A DNA stretch of 64,000 nt from Methanosarcina siciliae T4/M. Lineage in GTDB: Archaea > Halobacteriota > Methanosarcinia > Methanosarcinales > Methanosarcinaceae. The notes under the pieces were generated by a model. That model was not told where the DNA came from, did no database searches, and was given only the letters and a program-made list of their open reading frames with translations. The position numbers were made by a program, and so were the translations under genes. Shown in pieces: positions 1 to 7,311 of the stretch. Location: positions 186,001 through 250,000 of the forward strand of contig NZ_CP009506.1 in NCBI RefSeq assembly GCF_000970085.1, read 5' to 3'. Numbering within the stretch: the stretch's first letter is position 1; the number at the start of each line of letters is the position of its first letter.

Positions 1-740
1 TTTTCAATAAGTTTTCTGAGCCATCCGTCCCTGGAATTGAAACTTCCTTTATCTCTTTCTTTTTCCCAGAGAGCTTCGTAAGTGTCTATGAAAATAACTG
101 CGAATTCTGAAGTGTTCTGCAGGCGGTCAGCAAGGTCGTGGGCCAAATAAACAGGTAATCGTTCGTATATCTCTGCAGGTTCAAGATTCTGAAGTCCGGA
201 AATATCTTCCTTGCGTTTTAGAACCCATTTCTGATAATGTTCTGGTAAACTTTTTGCAAGGTTATACACGTTTGGTATCAGATTTACAGGAACAAATTCG
301 TCGCAGACGTCCAGAACATCACGAACAATGCTGCCTTCAGAGTAGTTTTCTTTTACCAGGGGATTATGTGGATTGATTTTTTTCCAGTAGGTGGCAAGGG
401 CAATGTCAAAAGAGTTGAATTTGATGTTGTATTTCTGGTGCAGCTGGCTAGAAAGAACTTCGAGGAACTTATAAGGCTGCCTGTATTGTTCGGTGGCGAA
501 GTCTATTGAAGTCCATATAACTCTTGTGTGCAGGTCCGATTCATTGTGTTTTTCAAGCAAGGTTGGAAGTTCCTTTCTAAGACTGGTTTTTCCAATCCCG
601 GCAACGCCATAGTAGACCAGGATACTGTAGTTCTGTTGGTCGATGTTATTGAAGGCCTTTTCAAAAGCTTCAATGAACTCTTTCCTGTCAACGAATGGAC
701 ATTCTACTTTTTCATTAAAATTTGTAGGACAAACCGACAC
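1..740 (-). CDS. P-loop ATPase (AAA/STAND-like), C-terminus beyond the window edge
   Basis: The complement of the first 740 bases is open to the left edge. A Walker A motif (GVAGIGKTS) lies near residue 35 and a Walker B-like strand (AVIFIDTYE) near residue 220, so this is an ATP-binding NTPase of the AAA_16/STAND type; its role cannot be read from the visible part. No ATG fits the N-terminus. The best start is GTG at 740, preceded by AGAGG about six bases upstream; the frame has a TAA shortly before it. It is divergent from the SNF2 helicase gene. Domain type is seen in the sequence; any link to regulation or defence would be a guess. Confidence 0.65.
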   Translation of the reverse strand, partial: MSVCPTNFNEKVECPFVDRKEFIEAFEKAFNNIDQQNYSILVYYGVAGIGKTSLRKELPTLLEKHNESDLHTRVIWTSIDFATEQYRQPYKFLEVLSSQLHQKYNIKFNSFDIALATYWKKINPHNPLVKENYSEGSIVRDVLDVCDEFVPVNLIPNVYNLAKSLPEHYQKWVLKRKEDISGLQNLEPAEIYERLPVYLAHDLADRLQNTSEFAVIFIDTYEALWEKERDKGSFNSRDGWLRKLIE

Positions 741-933
741 CCAATTCCTCTGAAAATAAGTTCTTAGTTAGCTTTTTCCAACCAATTAAAGCATTTTTCA
801 ACTTTCCCTATATTACACTACTGAAATCTTTCAATTTCAAAAATCAGACAAAAAGAGGCGCATTAATAATAAGCCGAAAATTTGCCGGAGCACCATTGTA
901 AAATCAAATCTTTGAAACAGCTTTCCCCTATCA

Positions 934-944
934 TTTTTAATATA
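934..944 (+). promoter_or_regulatory. TATA box for the SNF2 gene, probably leaderless
   Basis: The A/T-only stretch TTTTTAATATA is centred about 28 bases before the ATG at 967. No Shine-Dalgarno sequence lies between them. Archaeal transcription starts about 25 bases downstream of the TATA box, so the transcript would begin at or next to the start codon. Confidence 0.45.
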
Positions 945-966
945 TCTTCCTTCTTTATACAAATAT

Positions 967-3900
967 ATGATAATTCTTCATGCAGGAAGAGTCGGAAAAC
1001 AGTTCTTCTTATGGGGTGAAAGCCCGGCTGAAAATGAAACTCCGCCTGTCCGGCGCGGGAGAAAGCCTAAGAAGCCGGTTGCGAAACCTTACCCTTACGA
1101 TTCAGGCGTTGAAAACCTGTCTTCTGCCCTTGAGCTGCTGCTAGGCAGTACTGGCCGGAAAAAGGCAGAGGAAATCAATGTCTGGGTCCCTACAGCAGGC
1201 TGGAATCCAATCCCTTCCAGTCCTCTCGTTGCTGAAACTCCTGCTTCGAAAGCAGAACCTGCCTTTGCTCCCTGGACTGTTCATGCATATCCCCTGGAAG
1301 CTGAAGAAGCTGTTGTTCTCCTCTGTGCCTGTATGGGAAAAAAGGTTCTTGCTCCCGGCATAATCTCGGGAAATGACCTTCTCTGGTGGGCGGATGCCCT
1401 GAAATTTGCAGGCTCGCTGGTAGCAGGCCAGAAATACCTGCCTGGCGTCAGGGGCGGGGAGGGAGAGTACAGGGCTTTCTGGGAACCCGTATTTTCCGGA
1501 GAAGATGCGGGAGAGCTGGCAAAACTTGCAAAGCAAATGCCTCCGGCTGCAAAGGCTCTTGCTCCTGAAGCCTCTTCCGTGCCGCCGGAAATGCCTGCTG
1601 CTGTAGTGGCAAGGCAGTTTATCGAAGAGTCTCTTGACTGGATAGTCCGATCCGAGATAGGGGAAAAAGAGCTTGCAAAAGGGACGCGCAAAAGAAAATC
1701 CTTTGATAGCGTCCATGATGCCTGGGTTTCTGCTCTTAAAAGCTCTGACGGGCTGATCTACGGAGAAGAAAATGAACTCCTGCAGCTTGCGGTTCGAGCC
1801 CGTGAATGGCAGCGCCCCCTTACTGTACTTACAACTTCCCCCTTCAGGTTCTGTTTCAGGCTAGAAGAACCGGCTATGGAAGAAGGAACCGAAGAAACCG
1901 AAGAAACCGAAGCCGGAAAAATTGATACTGAAAAAGGTGGGAAAGGGATAGCTGACATAGAAGTTCCTGAAGAACTCTGGTATGTCCGCTACATGCTTCA
2001 GTCCTATGAAGATCCGAGCCTTCTTATTCCTGTAAAAGAGGCGTGGAAGCCAAAAAAGGGCAGCCCGTTGAAACGATATGATGTGAAAAACATTCGCCAA
2101 TTTCTGTTATCTTCCCTCGGGCAGGCTGCCGGCATCAGTGCAGGAATTGCTTCCAGTCTTGAATCTCCCAACCCATCCGGATATTCCCTTGATACGAAAG
2201 AGGCTTACCGCTTCCTGACTGAAAGTGCAGCGAATTTAAGCCAGGCGGGTTTCGGGCTGCTTCTTCCCGGTTGGTGGACTCGTAAAGGTACAAAAACTAG
2301 TTTAAAAGCCCAGGCTAAGGTTAAGGGCAAAAAGAAGTTACAGGCCGGATACGGGCTAACCCTCGATAAAATCGTCAGCTTTGACTGGGAAATCGCCCTT
2401 GGAGATCGTGCACTCACGATCAGGGAACTTCAGTCTCTTGCAAAGCTCAAAGCTCCGCTTGTGAAGTTCCGCGGACAATGGGTCGAGGTAAACGATGCGG
2501 AAATCCGGGCTGCCCTTGAGTTCTGGAAGAAAACTCCCAACGGGGAAGCAAGTCTGCGTGAAGTTTTAAAACTGGCAGTTGGAGTTTCCGAAAAAACCGA
2601 TGGTGTGGACGTTGAAGGGCTCAATGCTACCGGCTGGATAGAAGAATTAATCCGTCGCCTGAAGGACAAAACCGGATTTGAAGAACTCCCGGCTCCTGAC
2701 GGTTTTTCAGGTGCCCTCCGGCCCTACCAGTTCAGAGGTTATTCCTGGCTGGCTTTCCTGAGGCAGTGGGGCATAGGAGCCTGCCTTGCAGACGACATGG
2801 GGCTTGGTAAAACCGTCCAGACCCTTGCTCTTATCCAGCACGACCTGGAACAGGTTAAAGATCAGGTTGATCAGGTTGAAGAAAAAGTTGAAGAAATTGC
2901 TAAAGAAATTGCTGAAGAAAAAGTTGACGGACTTAAAGCTGCAAAACCGGTTCTTCTGGTCTGCCCGACTTCTGTCATCAACAACTGGAAAAAAGAGGCG
3001 GCCCGCTTTACCCCGGGACTTTCGGTAATGGTCCACCACGGGACCAGCCGGAAAAAAGAAGAAGAATTCAAAAAGGAAGCCATAAATCATGCTATTGTTA
3101 TCTCAAGCTACGGGCTTTTGCAGCGGGATCTTAAGTTTTTAAAAGGGGTCTCCTGGGCCGGAGTGATACTTGATGAAGCCCAGAATATCAAAAACCCGGA
3201 AACTAAACAGGCAAAAGCCGCCCGGGCTCTTGAAGCTGATTACCGCATAGCTCTTACGGGGACTCCGGTTGAAAACAACGTGGGGGATCTCTGGTCCATA
3301 ATGGAATTTTTAAATCCCGGCTTCCTTGGCAGCCAGGCAGGTTTCAAGCGGAATTTCTTTATTCCCATTCAGGCCGAAAGGGATCAGGAAGCTGCAAGTA
3401 GGTTAAAAGAAATTACAGGTCCCTTTATCCTGCGCCGTCTGAAGACCGATACTTCGATTATCTCCGACCTGCCGGAAAAAATGGAAATGAAGACCTATTG
3501 TACGCTGACAAAAGAACAGGCCTCCCTCTATGCCGCAGTCCTCGAAGACATCGAAGAGGCGATGGAAGAGGCTGAAGAAGGCATCCGGAGAAAAGGTATA
3601 ATCCTGTCTGCCCTTACAAGGCTCAAGCAGGTCTGCAACCACCCGGCTCAGTTTTTGAAGGATAACTCCACTGTATCCGGAAGGTCAGGAAAACTTGCAA
3701 GGCTTACCGAAATGCTGGACGTAGTCCTGGAAAACGGGGAAAAAGCCCTTGTTTTCACCCAGTTTGCGGAGATGGGAAAAATGCTAAAAGAACACCTGCA
3801 GGCAAGCTTCGGCTGTGAAGTCCTTTTCCTGCACGGGGGAGTCCCCAGAAAGCAGAGGGATCGGATGCTTGAGCGCTTCCAGGAGGGAAAAGAATACCTC

Positions 3901-4227
3901 CCTATCTTTGTCCTCTCCCTTAAAGCCGGAGGCACGGGGCTTAACCTTACAGGAGCAAACCACGTTTTTCACTTCGATCGCTGGTGGAATCCGGCTGTTG
4001 AAAACCAGGCTACGGACAGAGCGTTCCGTATAGGCCAGACGAAAAACGTTGAGGTGCATAAGTTCATCTGTGCGGGCACGCTTGAAGAAAGAATCGACGA
4101 GATTATCGAGCGCAAAGTTCAGGTCGCAGAGAACGTTGTCGGGACCGGGGAAGGTTGGCTGACGGAACTTTCCAACGAGGAACTGAAGGATATTCTTGCT
4201 CTTCGAGAAGAGGCGGTAGGTGAATAA
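967..4227 (+). CDS. SNF2-family DEAD/DEAH box helicase
   Basis: An SWI2/SNF2 ATPase of 1086 residues that would translocate on double-stranded DNA. The N-terminal half is the divergent region typical of prokaryotic SNF2 proteins (a DUF3670-like part near residues 480-600). The ATPase core has motif I (ADDMGLGKT, about 607-615), motif Ia (LVCPTSVINNW), motif II (DEAQ, about 736) and motif III (LTGTP). The C-terminal lobe carries LFLHGG, SLKAGGTGLNL and the closing AFRIGQ motif. Between motifs I and Ia is a charged, heptad-like insert (EQVKDQVDQVEEKVEEI). The next gene encodes a SWIM zinc-finger protein, a common partner of these helicases, with its ATG one base after this stop. The physiological substrate is unknown. 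Confidence 0.95.
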   Translation: MIILHAGRVGKQFFLWGESPAENETPPVRRGRKPKKPVAKPYPYDSGVENLSSALELLLGSTGRKKAEEINVWVPTAGWNPIPSSPLVAETPASKAEPAFAPWTVHAYPLEAEEAVVLLCACMGKKVLAPGIISGNDLLWWADALKFAGSLVAGQKYLPGVRGGEGEYRAFWEPVFSGEDAGELAKLAKQMPPAAKALAPEASSVPPEMPAAVVARQFIEESLDWIVRSEIGEKELAKGTRKRKSFDSVHDAWVSALKSSDGLIYGEENELLQLAVRAREWQRPLTVLTTSPFRFCFRLEEPAMEEGTEETEETEAGKIDTEKGGKGIADIEVPEELWYVRYMLQSYEDPSLLIPVKEAWKPKKGSPLKRYDVKNIRQFLLSSLGQAAGISAGIASSLESPNPSGYSLDTKEAYRFLTESAANLSQAGFGLLLPGWWTRKGTKTSLKAQAKVKGKKKLQAGYGLTLDKIVSFDWEIALGDRALTIRELQSLAKLKAPLVKFRGQWVEVNDAEIRAALEFWKKTPNGEASLREVLKLAVGVSEKTDGVDVEGLNATGWIEELIRRLKDKTGFEELPAPDGFSGALRPYQFRGYSWLAFLRQWGIGACLADDMGLGKTVQTLALIQHDLEQVKDQVDQVEEKVEEIAKEIAEEKVDGLKAAKPVLLVCPTSVINNWKKEAARFTPGLSVMVHHGTSRKKEEEFKKEAINHAIVISSYGLLQRDLKFLKGVSWAGVILDEAQNIKNPETKQAKAARALEADYRIALTGTPVENNVGDLWSIMEFLNPGFLGSQAGFKRNFFIPIQAERDQEAASRLKEITGPFILRRLKTDTSIISDLPEKMEMKTYCTLTKEQASLYAAVLEDIEEAMEEAEEGIRRKGIILSALTRLKQVCNHPAQFLKDNSTVSGRSGKLARLTEMLDVVLENGEKALVFTQFAEMGKMLKEHLQASFGCEVLFLHGGVPRKQRDRMLERFQEGKEYLPIFVLSLKAGGTGLNLTGANHVFHFDRWWNPAVENQATDRAFRIGQTKNVEVHKFICAGTLEERIDEIIERKVQVAENVVGTGEGWLTELSNEELKDILALREEAVGE

Positions 4228-4228
4228 A

Positions 4229-5167
4229 ATGGCAGCTTACTGGGACGGCTATGAGAATTATGAGCCAACAAAACCAATTGAGGTCAAAGGAGGCATCAAG
4301 GCAAAGTCCAAACGTGGAAGTTTTGCCCGGAGCTGGTGGGCAAAACGCTGGATCAAAACCCTTGAAAGCTTTAATATAGGAGCCAGGTTAAGCCGCGGAA
4401 AAAGCTATGCTCGTAAAGGCCAGGTAACCTCTATAAAAATAGAGACCGGACTTGTAAGGGCTAAAGTCCAGGGTTCGGACCCTAAACCCTATTCGGTAAC
4501 GATCAAAGTCCGGACCCTTACAGGTTCCGAATGGGAACTCCTTGCAGAAAAGCTTGCCCTGAAACCGATCTTTGCGGCAAAGCTCCTCGCAGGTGGGATG
4601 CCGGAAGATATCGACTCTGCATTTAAGGAACTGGGCCTTTCCCTCTTCCCTGAAACGCTCGACGACCTTGAAACCGACTGCTCCTGCCCTGACTGGTCAA
4701 ACCCCTGCAAGCATATTGCAGCTGTCTATTACCTGCTCGGGGAAGAATTTGATAGGGACCCCTTTCTTATCTTTAAGCTAAGGGGCGTTGACATGGACGA
4801 TTTTATGTCCATTCTTGGGAAGGGTTTTGTTCCGGAAACCATAGACAGGATAGCAGAAGCAGGGGTGCTTTCAGAAAATGCCGATGATAAAACCGGAACT
4901 GCACTCGAAGCTGAGGTCTCTCCTGTTTCCCCCGAACCTCTGCCCCTTGACCCCGAAGCTTTCTGGGGGATGCCTTATGAAAGCCCGGGGGAGGAAAAAA
5001 TCTCCTCCTTTGAGGCCCACATCCCGCAGGTTCCGGCCTCCCTTCCAAAAAGACTTGGAAAATTTCCGCTCTGGTGCGGTGAAGAAGACCTGCTTGAAGT
5101 ACTGGAGGAAATCTACAAAAAAGCTTCACCAGCAGGGGTGCTAATTTTCCTTGGGGAACGTAAGTAA
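4229..5167 (+). CDS. SWIM zinc-finger protein
   Basis: The protein contains a SWIM motif (CSCPDWSNPCKHIAAV, residues about 151-166), a CxCx(n)CxH zinc site associated with DNA or protein binding. The N-terminus (YWDGYENYEPTKPIEVKGG) and the RSWWAKRW segment are typical of SWIM proteins encoded beside SNF2 helicases. The ATG at 4229 is preferred because GGTAGGTGA ends five bases before it; a GTG at 4220 in the same frame would overlap the helicase by eight bases. Tight spacing implies co-transcription and probably a joint chromatin or DNA-remodelling role (inference). The C-terminal third is acidic and not recognised. Confidence 0.9.
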   Translation: MAAYWDGYENYEPTKPIEVKGGIKAKSKRGSFARSWWAKRWIKTLESFNIGARLSRGKSYARKGQVTSIKIETGLVRAKVQGSDPKPYSVTIKVRTLTGSEWELLAEKLALKPIFAAKLLAGGMPEDIDSAFKELGLSLFPETLDDLETDCSCPDWSNPCKHIAAVYYLLGEEFDRDPFLIFKLRGVDMDDFMSILGKGFVPETIDRIAEAGVLSENADDKTGTALEAEVSPVSPEPLPLDPEAFWGMPYESPGEEKISSFEAHIPQVPASLPKRLGKFPLWCGEEDLLEVLEEIYKKASPAGVLIFLGERK

Positions 5168-5174
5168 ATGCCTT

Positions 5175-5972
5175 TCATTTTTCTTTAATTTTTATCTCTT
5201 TGCTCATACTTTTTAAGTATTCGAACAGGTCTTTTCCCCATTCTATTGCCCCGGGTTCGAAGCTCATTATATACTGACGGTCAAACCGTCCACTTTCATT
5301 AAACAGTCCAAGAATCATTATTTTATCGGAAGATTCAACAACTGCAGGGATCTCCACGTCTTCTTTGTCGAGAATAAAGATACTTGTATTCTTCATTCTG
5401 AGAAACTCACCTCCTTCTTTTTTGAAGTCCTCCACAAACCGTAAGTACACAGATTCGCTCAGGACGAGGGAGACCTCAGTGCCTCTTCTGGCAAGATTCA
5501 GGAAGAAGATGGGGAATTGGGGATGAAAATAAGAGACAAACATGTGGATACGGCTTGAGTTCGAAGTATGTTTTACGAATTCCGGACTAAGATCAAAAGT
5601 ATGGCTCAGGTCCGGTTCTATCAGGTAATAATCCCCAAGTTCGCTTATCCGTTTCATAAGATGAGGGGGAATGGGTGTGAGTTTTCTGTCAGCCCAGTAA
5701 TCCTCATTTTTCTCAAAAACCTCCAGGGTATCAAGAAGAGGCTGCATCTTCTCTATAATGATCTCCCCTATCAGGCTGAGGCTGTACATGCCTTCTTCGT
5801 GGATTACGAGGTTCTGTTCTTTCAGCTTCTTTATCTGGGGGAGAAGAGAGGTTCTTGGAACCTGAAGCCTATCAAGAATTTCCTGGGTATTCTTCGGTCC
5901 CTCTTTCAGGAGCAGGAGAAAAGCTTTCCTCTTCTCTGAAAAAAGGATCAAATCAAGCAAATTAGTGTTCAT
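5175..5972 (-). CDS. winged-helix transcriptional regulator, FilR1/DUF1724 (methanogen Msr-like) family
   Basis: The N-terminal 85 residues form an ArsR-like winged helix (KNTQEILDRLQVPRTSLLPQIKKL as the recognition region). The rest matches the FilR1/DUF1724 domain found in methanogen regulators, ending in a segment rich in beta strands (NTSIFILDKEDVEIPAVV). Regulators of this architecture (Msr proteins) control methyltransferase genes in Methanosarcina, but the target of this one is not shown by its surroundings. It ends seven bases from the convergent SWIM gene. A 16-bp sequence is directly repeated twice in its upstream region (6019-6050). Confidence 0.85.
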   Translation of the reverse strand: MNTNLLDLILFSEKRKAFLLLLKEGPKNTQEILDRLQVPRTSLLPQIKKLKEQNLVIHEEGMYSLSLIGEIIIEKMQPLLDTLEVFEKNEDYWADRKLTPIPPHLMKRISELGDYYLIEPDLSHTFDLSPEFVKHTSNSSRIHMFVSYFHPQFPIFFLNLARRGTEVSLVLSESVYLRFVEDFKKEGGEFLRMKNTSIFILDKEDVEIPAVVESSDKIMILGLFNESGRFDRQYIMSFEPGAIEWGKDLFEYLKSMSKEIKIKEK

Positions 5973-6018
5973 TTACGGTCGCCATCCGGAGGTGAAAGAG
6001 AGGGGTTTTATTTCCGGT

Positions 6019-6050
6019 TTAGGATCTCTATAGTTTAGGATCTCTATAGT
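6019..6050. repeat. two tandem copies of a 16-bp unit upstream of the FilR1-like regulator
   Basis: The unit TTAGGATCTCTATAGT is present twice without mismatch (6019-6034, 6035-6050), about 50 bases upstream of the regulator start. It could be an operator or simply a slippage product. Confidence 0.7.
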
Positions 6051-6305
6051 TTATTGAGTAGCAAGCCGATAATAAAGATGTCGAAATTATTTGGAATTCC
6101 TTTTCAGGTTCGGCATCTGTATCTGTAAATACAAAAAGCCCGGATCAGGGTAAAACTAATTAATTATTCTGGAAATCAACTGTACCTGAAATAGGGTTAG
6201 TCGGGAAACTTTGATATAGATGCTGGTGAGAATGGGTGAAATCATACTCAAAGGGTAAACTAGCTTCAAGGTAGAAGGAATTATTTCATCGATGTTGTGC
6301 ATTTC

Positions 6306-6407
6306 TTATCATATTGATGATGTTATCATATTGATGATGTTATCATATTGATGATGTTATCATATTGATGATGTTATCATATTGATGATGTTATCATATT
6401 GATGATG
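6306..6407. repeat. six perfect tandem copies of a 17-bp repeat upstream of yhbY
   Basis: The unit TTATCATATTGATGATG occurs six times head to tail with no mismatch (6306, 6323, 6340, 6357, 6374, 6391). Each unit holds the inverted repeat ATCAT-ATTG-ATGAT, so the array could bind a dimeric protein at six sites. It lies directly before the TATA box of the YhbY gene. The surrounding spacer (5973-6462) contains no other gene that I can support. Confidence 0.95.
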
Positions 6408-6410
6408 TGA

Positions 6411-6420
6411 GCTTTTTATA
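6411..6420 (+). promoter_or_regulatory. TATA box for the YhbY gene
   Basis: GCTTTTTATA lies 43 bases before the ATG and touches the end of the 17-bp repeat array. Transcription would start near 6443, leaving a leader of about 20 bases that contains AGGAAAGG. Confidence 0.5.
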
Positions 6421-6462
6421 ACTGGTAGGCGAGTTTTATTATTAGCGATGTGAGGAAAGGCA

Positions 6463-6723
6463 ATGGAGAAAGAAAAACTATACCAGCTGAAATCCGATGC
6501 AAGCAAGATAAGTCCTATTCTTAATATTGGAAAGAATGGGGTCACTGAGACTTTGGTCGAAGAACTGAACAAACAGATAAAAGCTAATAGGCTTGTAAAG
6601 GTCAAGGTTCTCAAGAGTGCAGAGGAAGGACAAGATCTGAAAACTATCGCAGAAGAGCTTGCCAAGGCTACAAGGTCCACAATAATTGACGTACGCGGCA
6701 GGACAGTTGTGCTGTACAGGTAA
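6463..6723 (+). CDS. YhbY-family (CRM domain) RNA-binding protein
   Basis: An 86-residue single CRM domain, the full usual length of the family. Diagnostic parts are the N-terminal LKSDASKISPILNIGKNG with the IGKNG loop (a GxxG-like RNA-binding turn) and the LVEELNKQIKANRLVKVKV helix-strand. YhbY homologues associate with ribosome assembly intermediates; the archaeal role is inferred from this. An AGGAAAGG ribosome-binding site ends a few bases before the ATG. The gene stands alone behind the unusual 17-bp repeat array. Confidence 0.92.
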   Translation: MEKEKLYQLKSDASKISPILNIGKNGVTETLVEELNKQIKANRLVKVKVLKSAEEGQDLKTIAEELAKATRSTIIDVRGRTVVLYR

Positions 6724-7311
6724 TGATATTTGGGAGCAGGCGTACTTTTTAAAAGGTGCTTGATTCTCGGTACTTTTCAGTGTCATTTGGTTGGAGGCTG
6801 AAGTACTCCTCCTTTAACCTTCTCCCTGAAATCTCATTGTTTCGGGCTATTTTACGGGTGAAGGTTCCTTTCCAGCAACAAAAACATTTTTTATCTTTAA
6901 TAATGAAGAACAAAGTTTTTCTGTAGAAGTGCCTGTAATAGTTAAGGTTTGTATGTGTGGGCCTGTTTAAATACACATTATTATGTGACATTATTATATA
7001 TCTCTTCAGTATTATGTAAATACTTATAACGAAAAACAACTGGCTGTAAAATATCGAAAAAAATTAGCTGTAGAAGTTTAGCTGTAGAAGTTTAGCTGTA
7101 GAAGTTTATTCGTATACAGGCCCACAGTATCTCACTTTATGAGGTTGTTTTTCACCTCTGTATGTAAAAATTAACGAATAAACGTATTAAGATCATCATG
7201 TAAGCACTAAAGTGTCTGAAACCCCTGAGACGGTTGAGCTGGGATACTTCTGCTTTCTTTTTATTTTCATATACGCTGGGCAGATGGCACCCACCATCCG
7301 GAGAGATTATC
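6724..7311. other. 588-base spacer between yhbY and alaS
   Basis: AT-rich, with no supported gene. It contains three tandem copies of a 14-bp unit at 7067-7108. The last 110 bases (about 7200-7311) form the probable leader of alaS and are less AT-rich. No T-box or other known riboswitch core was recognised. Confidence 0.5.
7067..7108. repeat. three tandem copies of a 14-bp unit
   Basis: GCTGTAGAAGTTTA is repeated three times without change at 7067, 7081 and 7095, about 200 bases before the alaS start codon. Confidence 0.9.

Noticed and set aside
6306..6407. Possible CRISPR array
   Set aside because: The 17-bp units are directly adjacent with no spacers and no cas genes are near.
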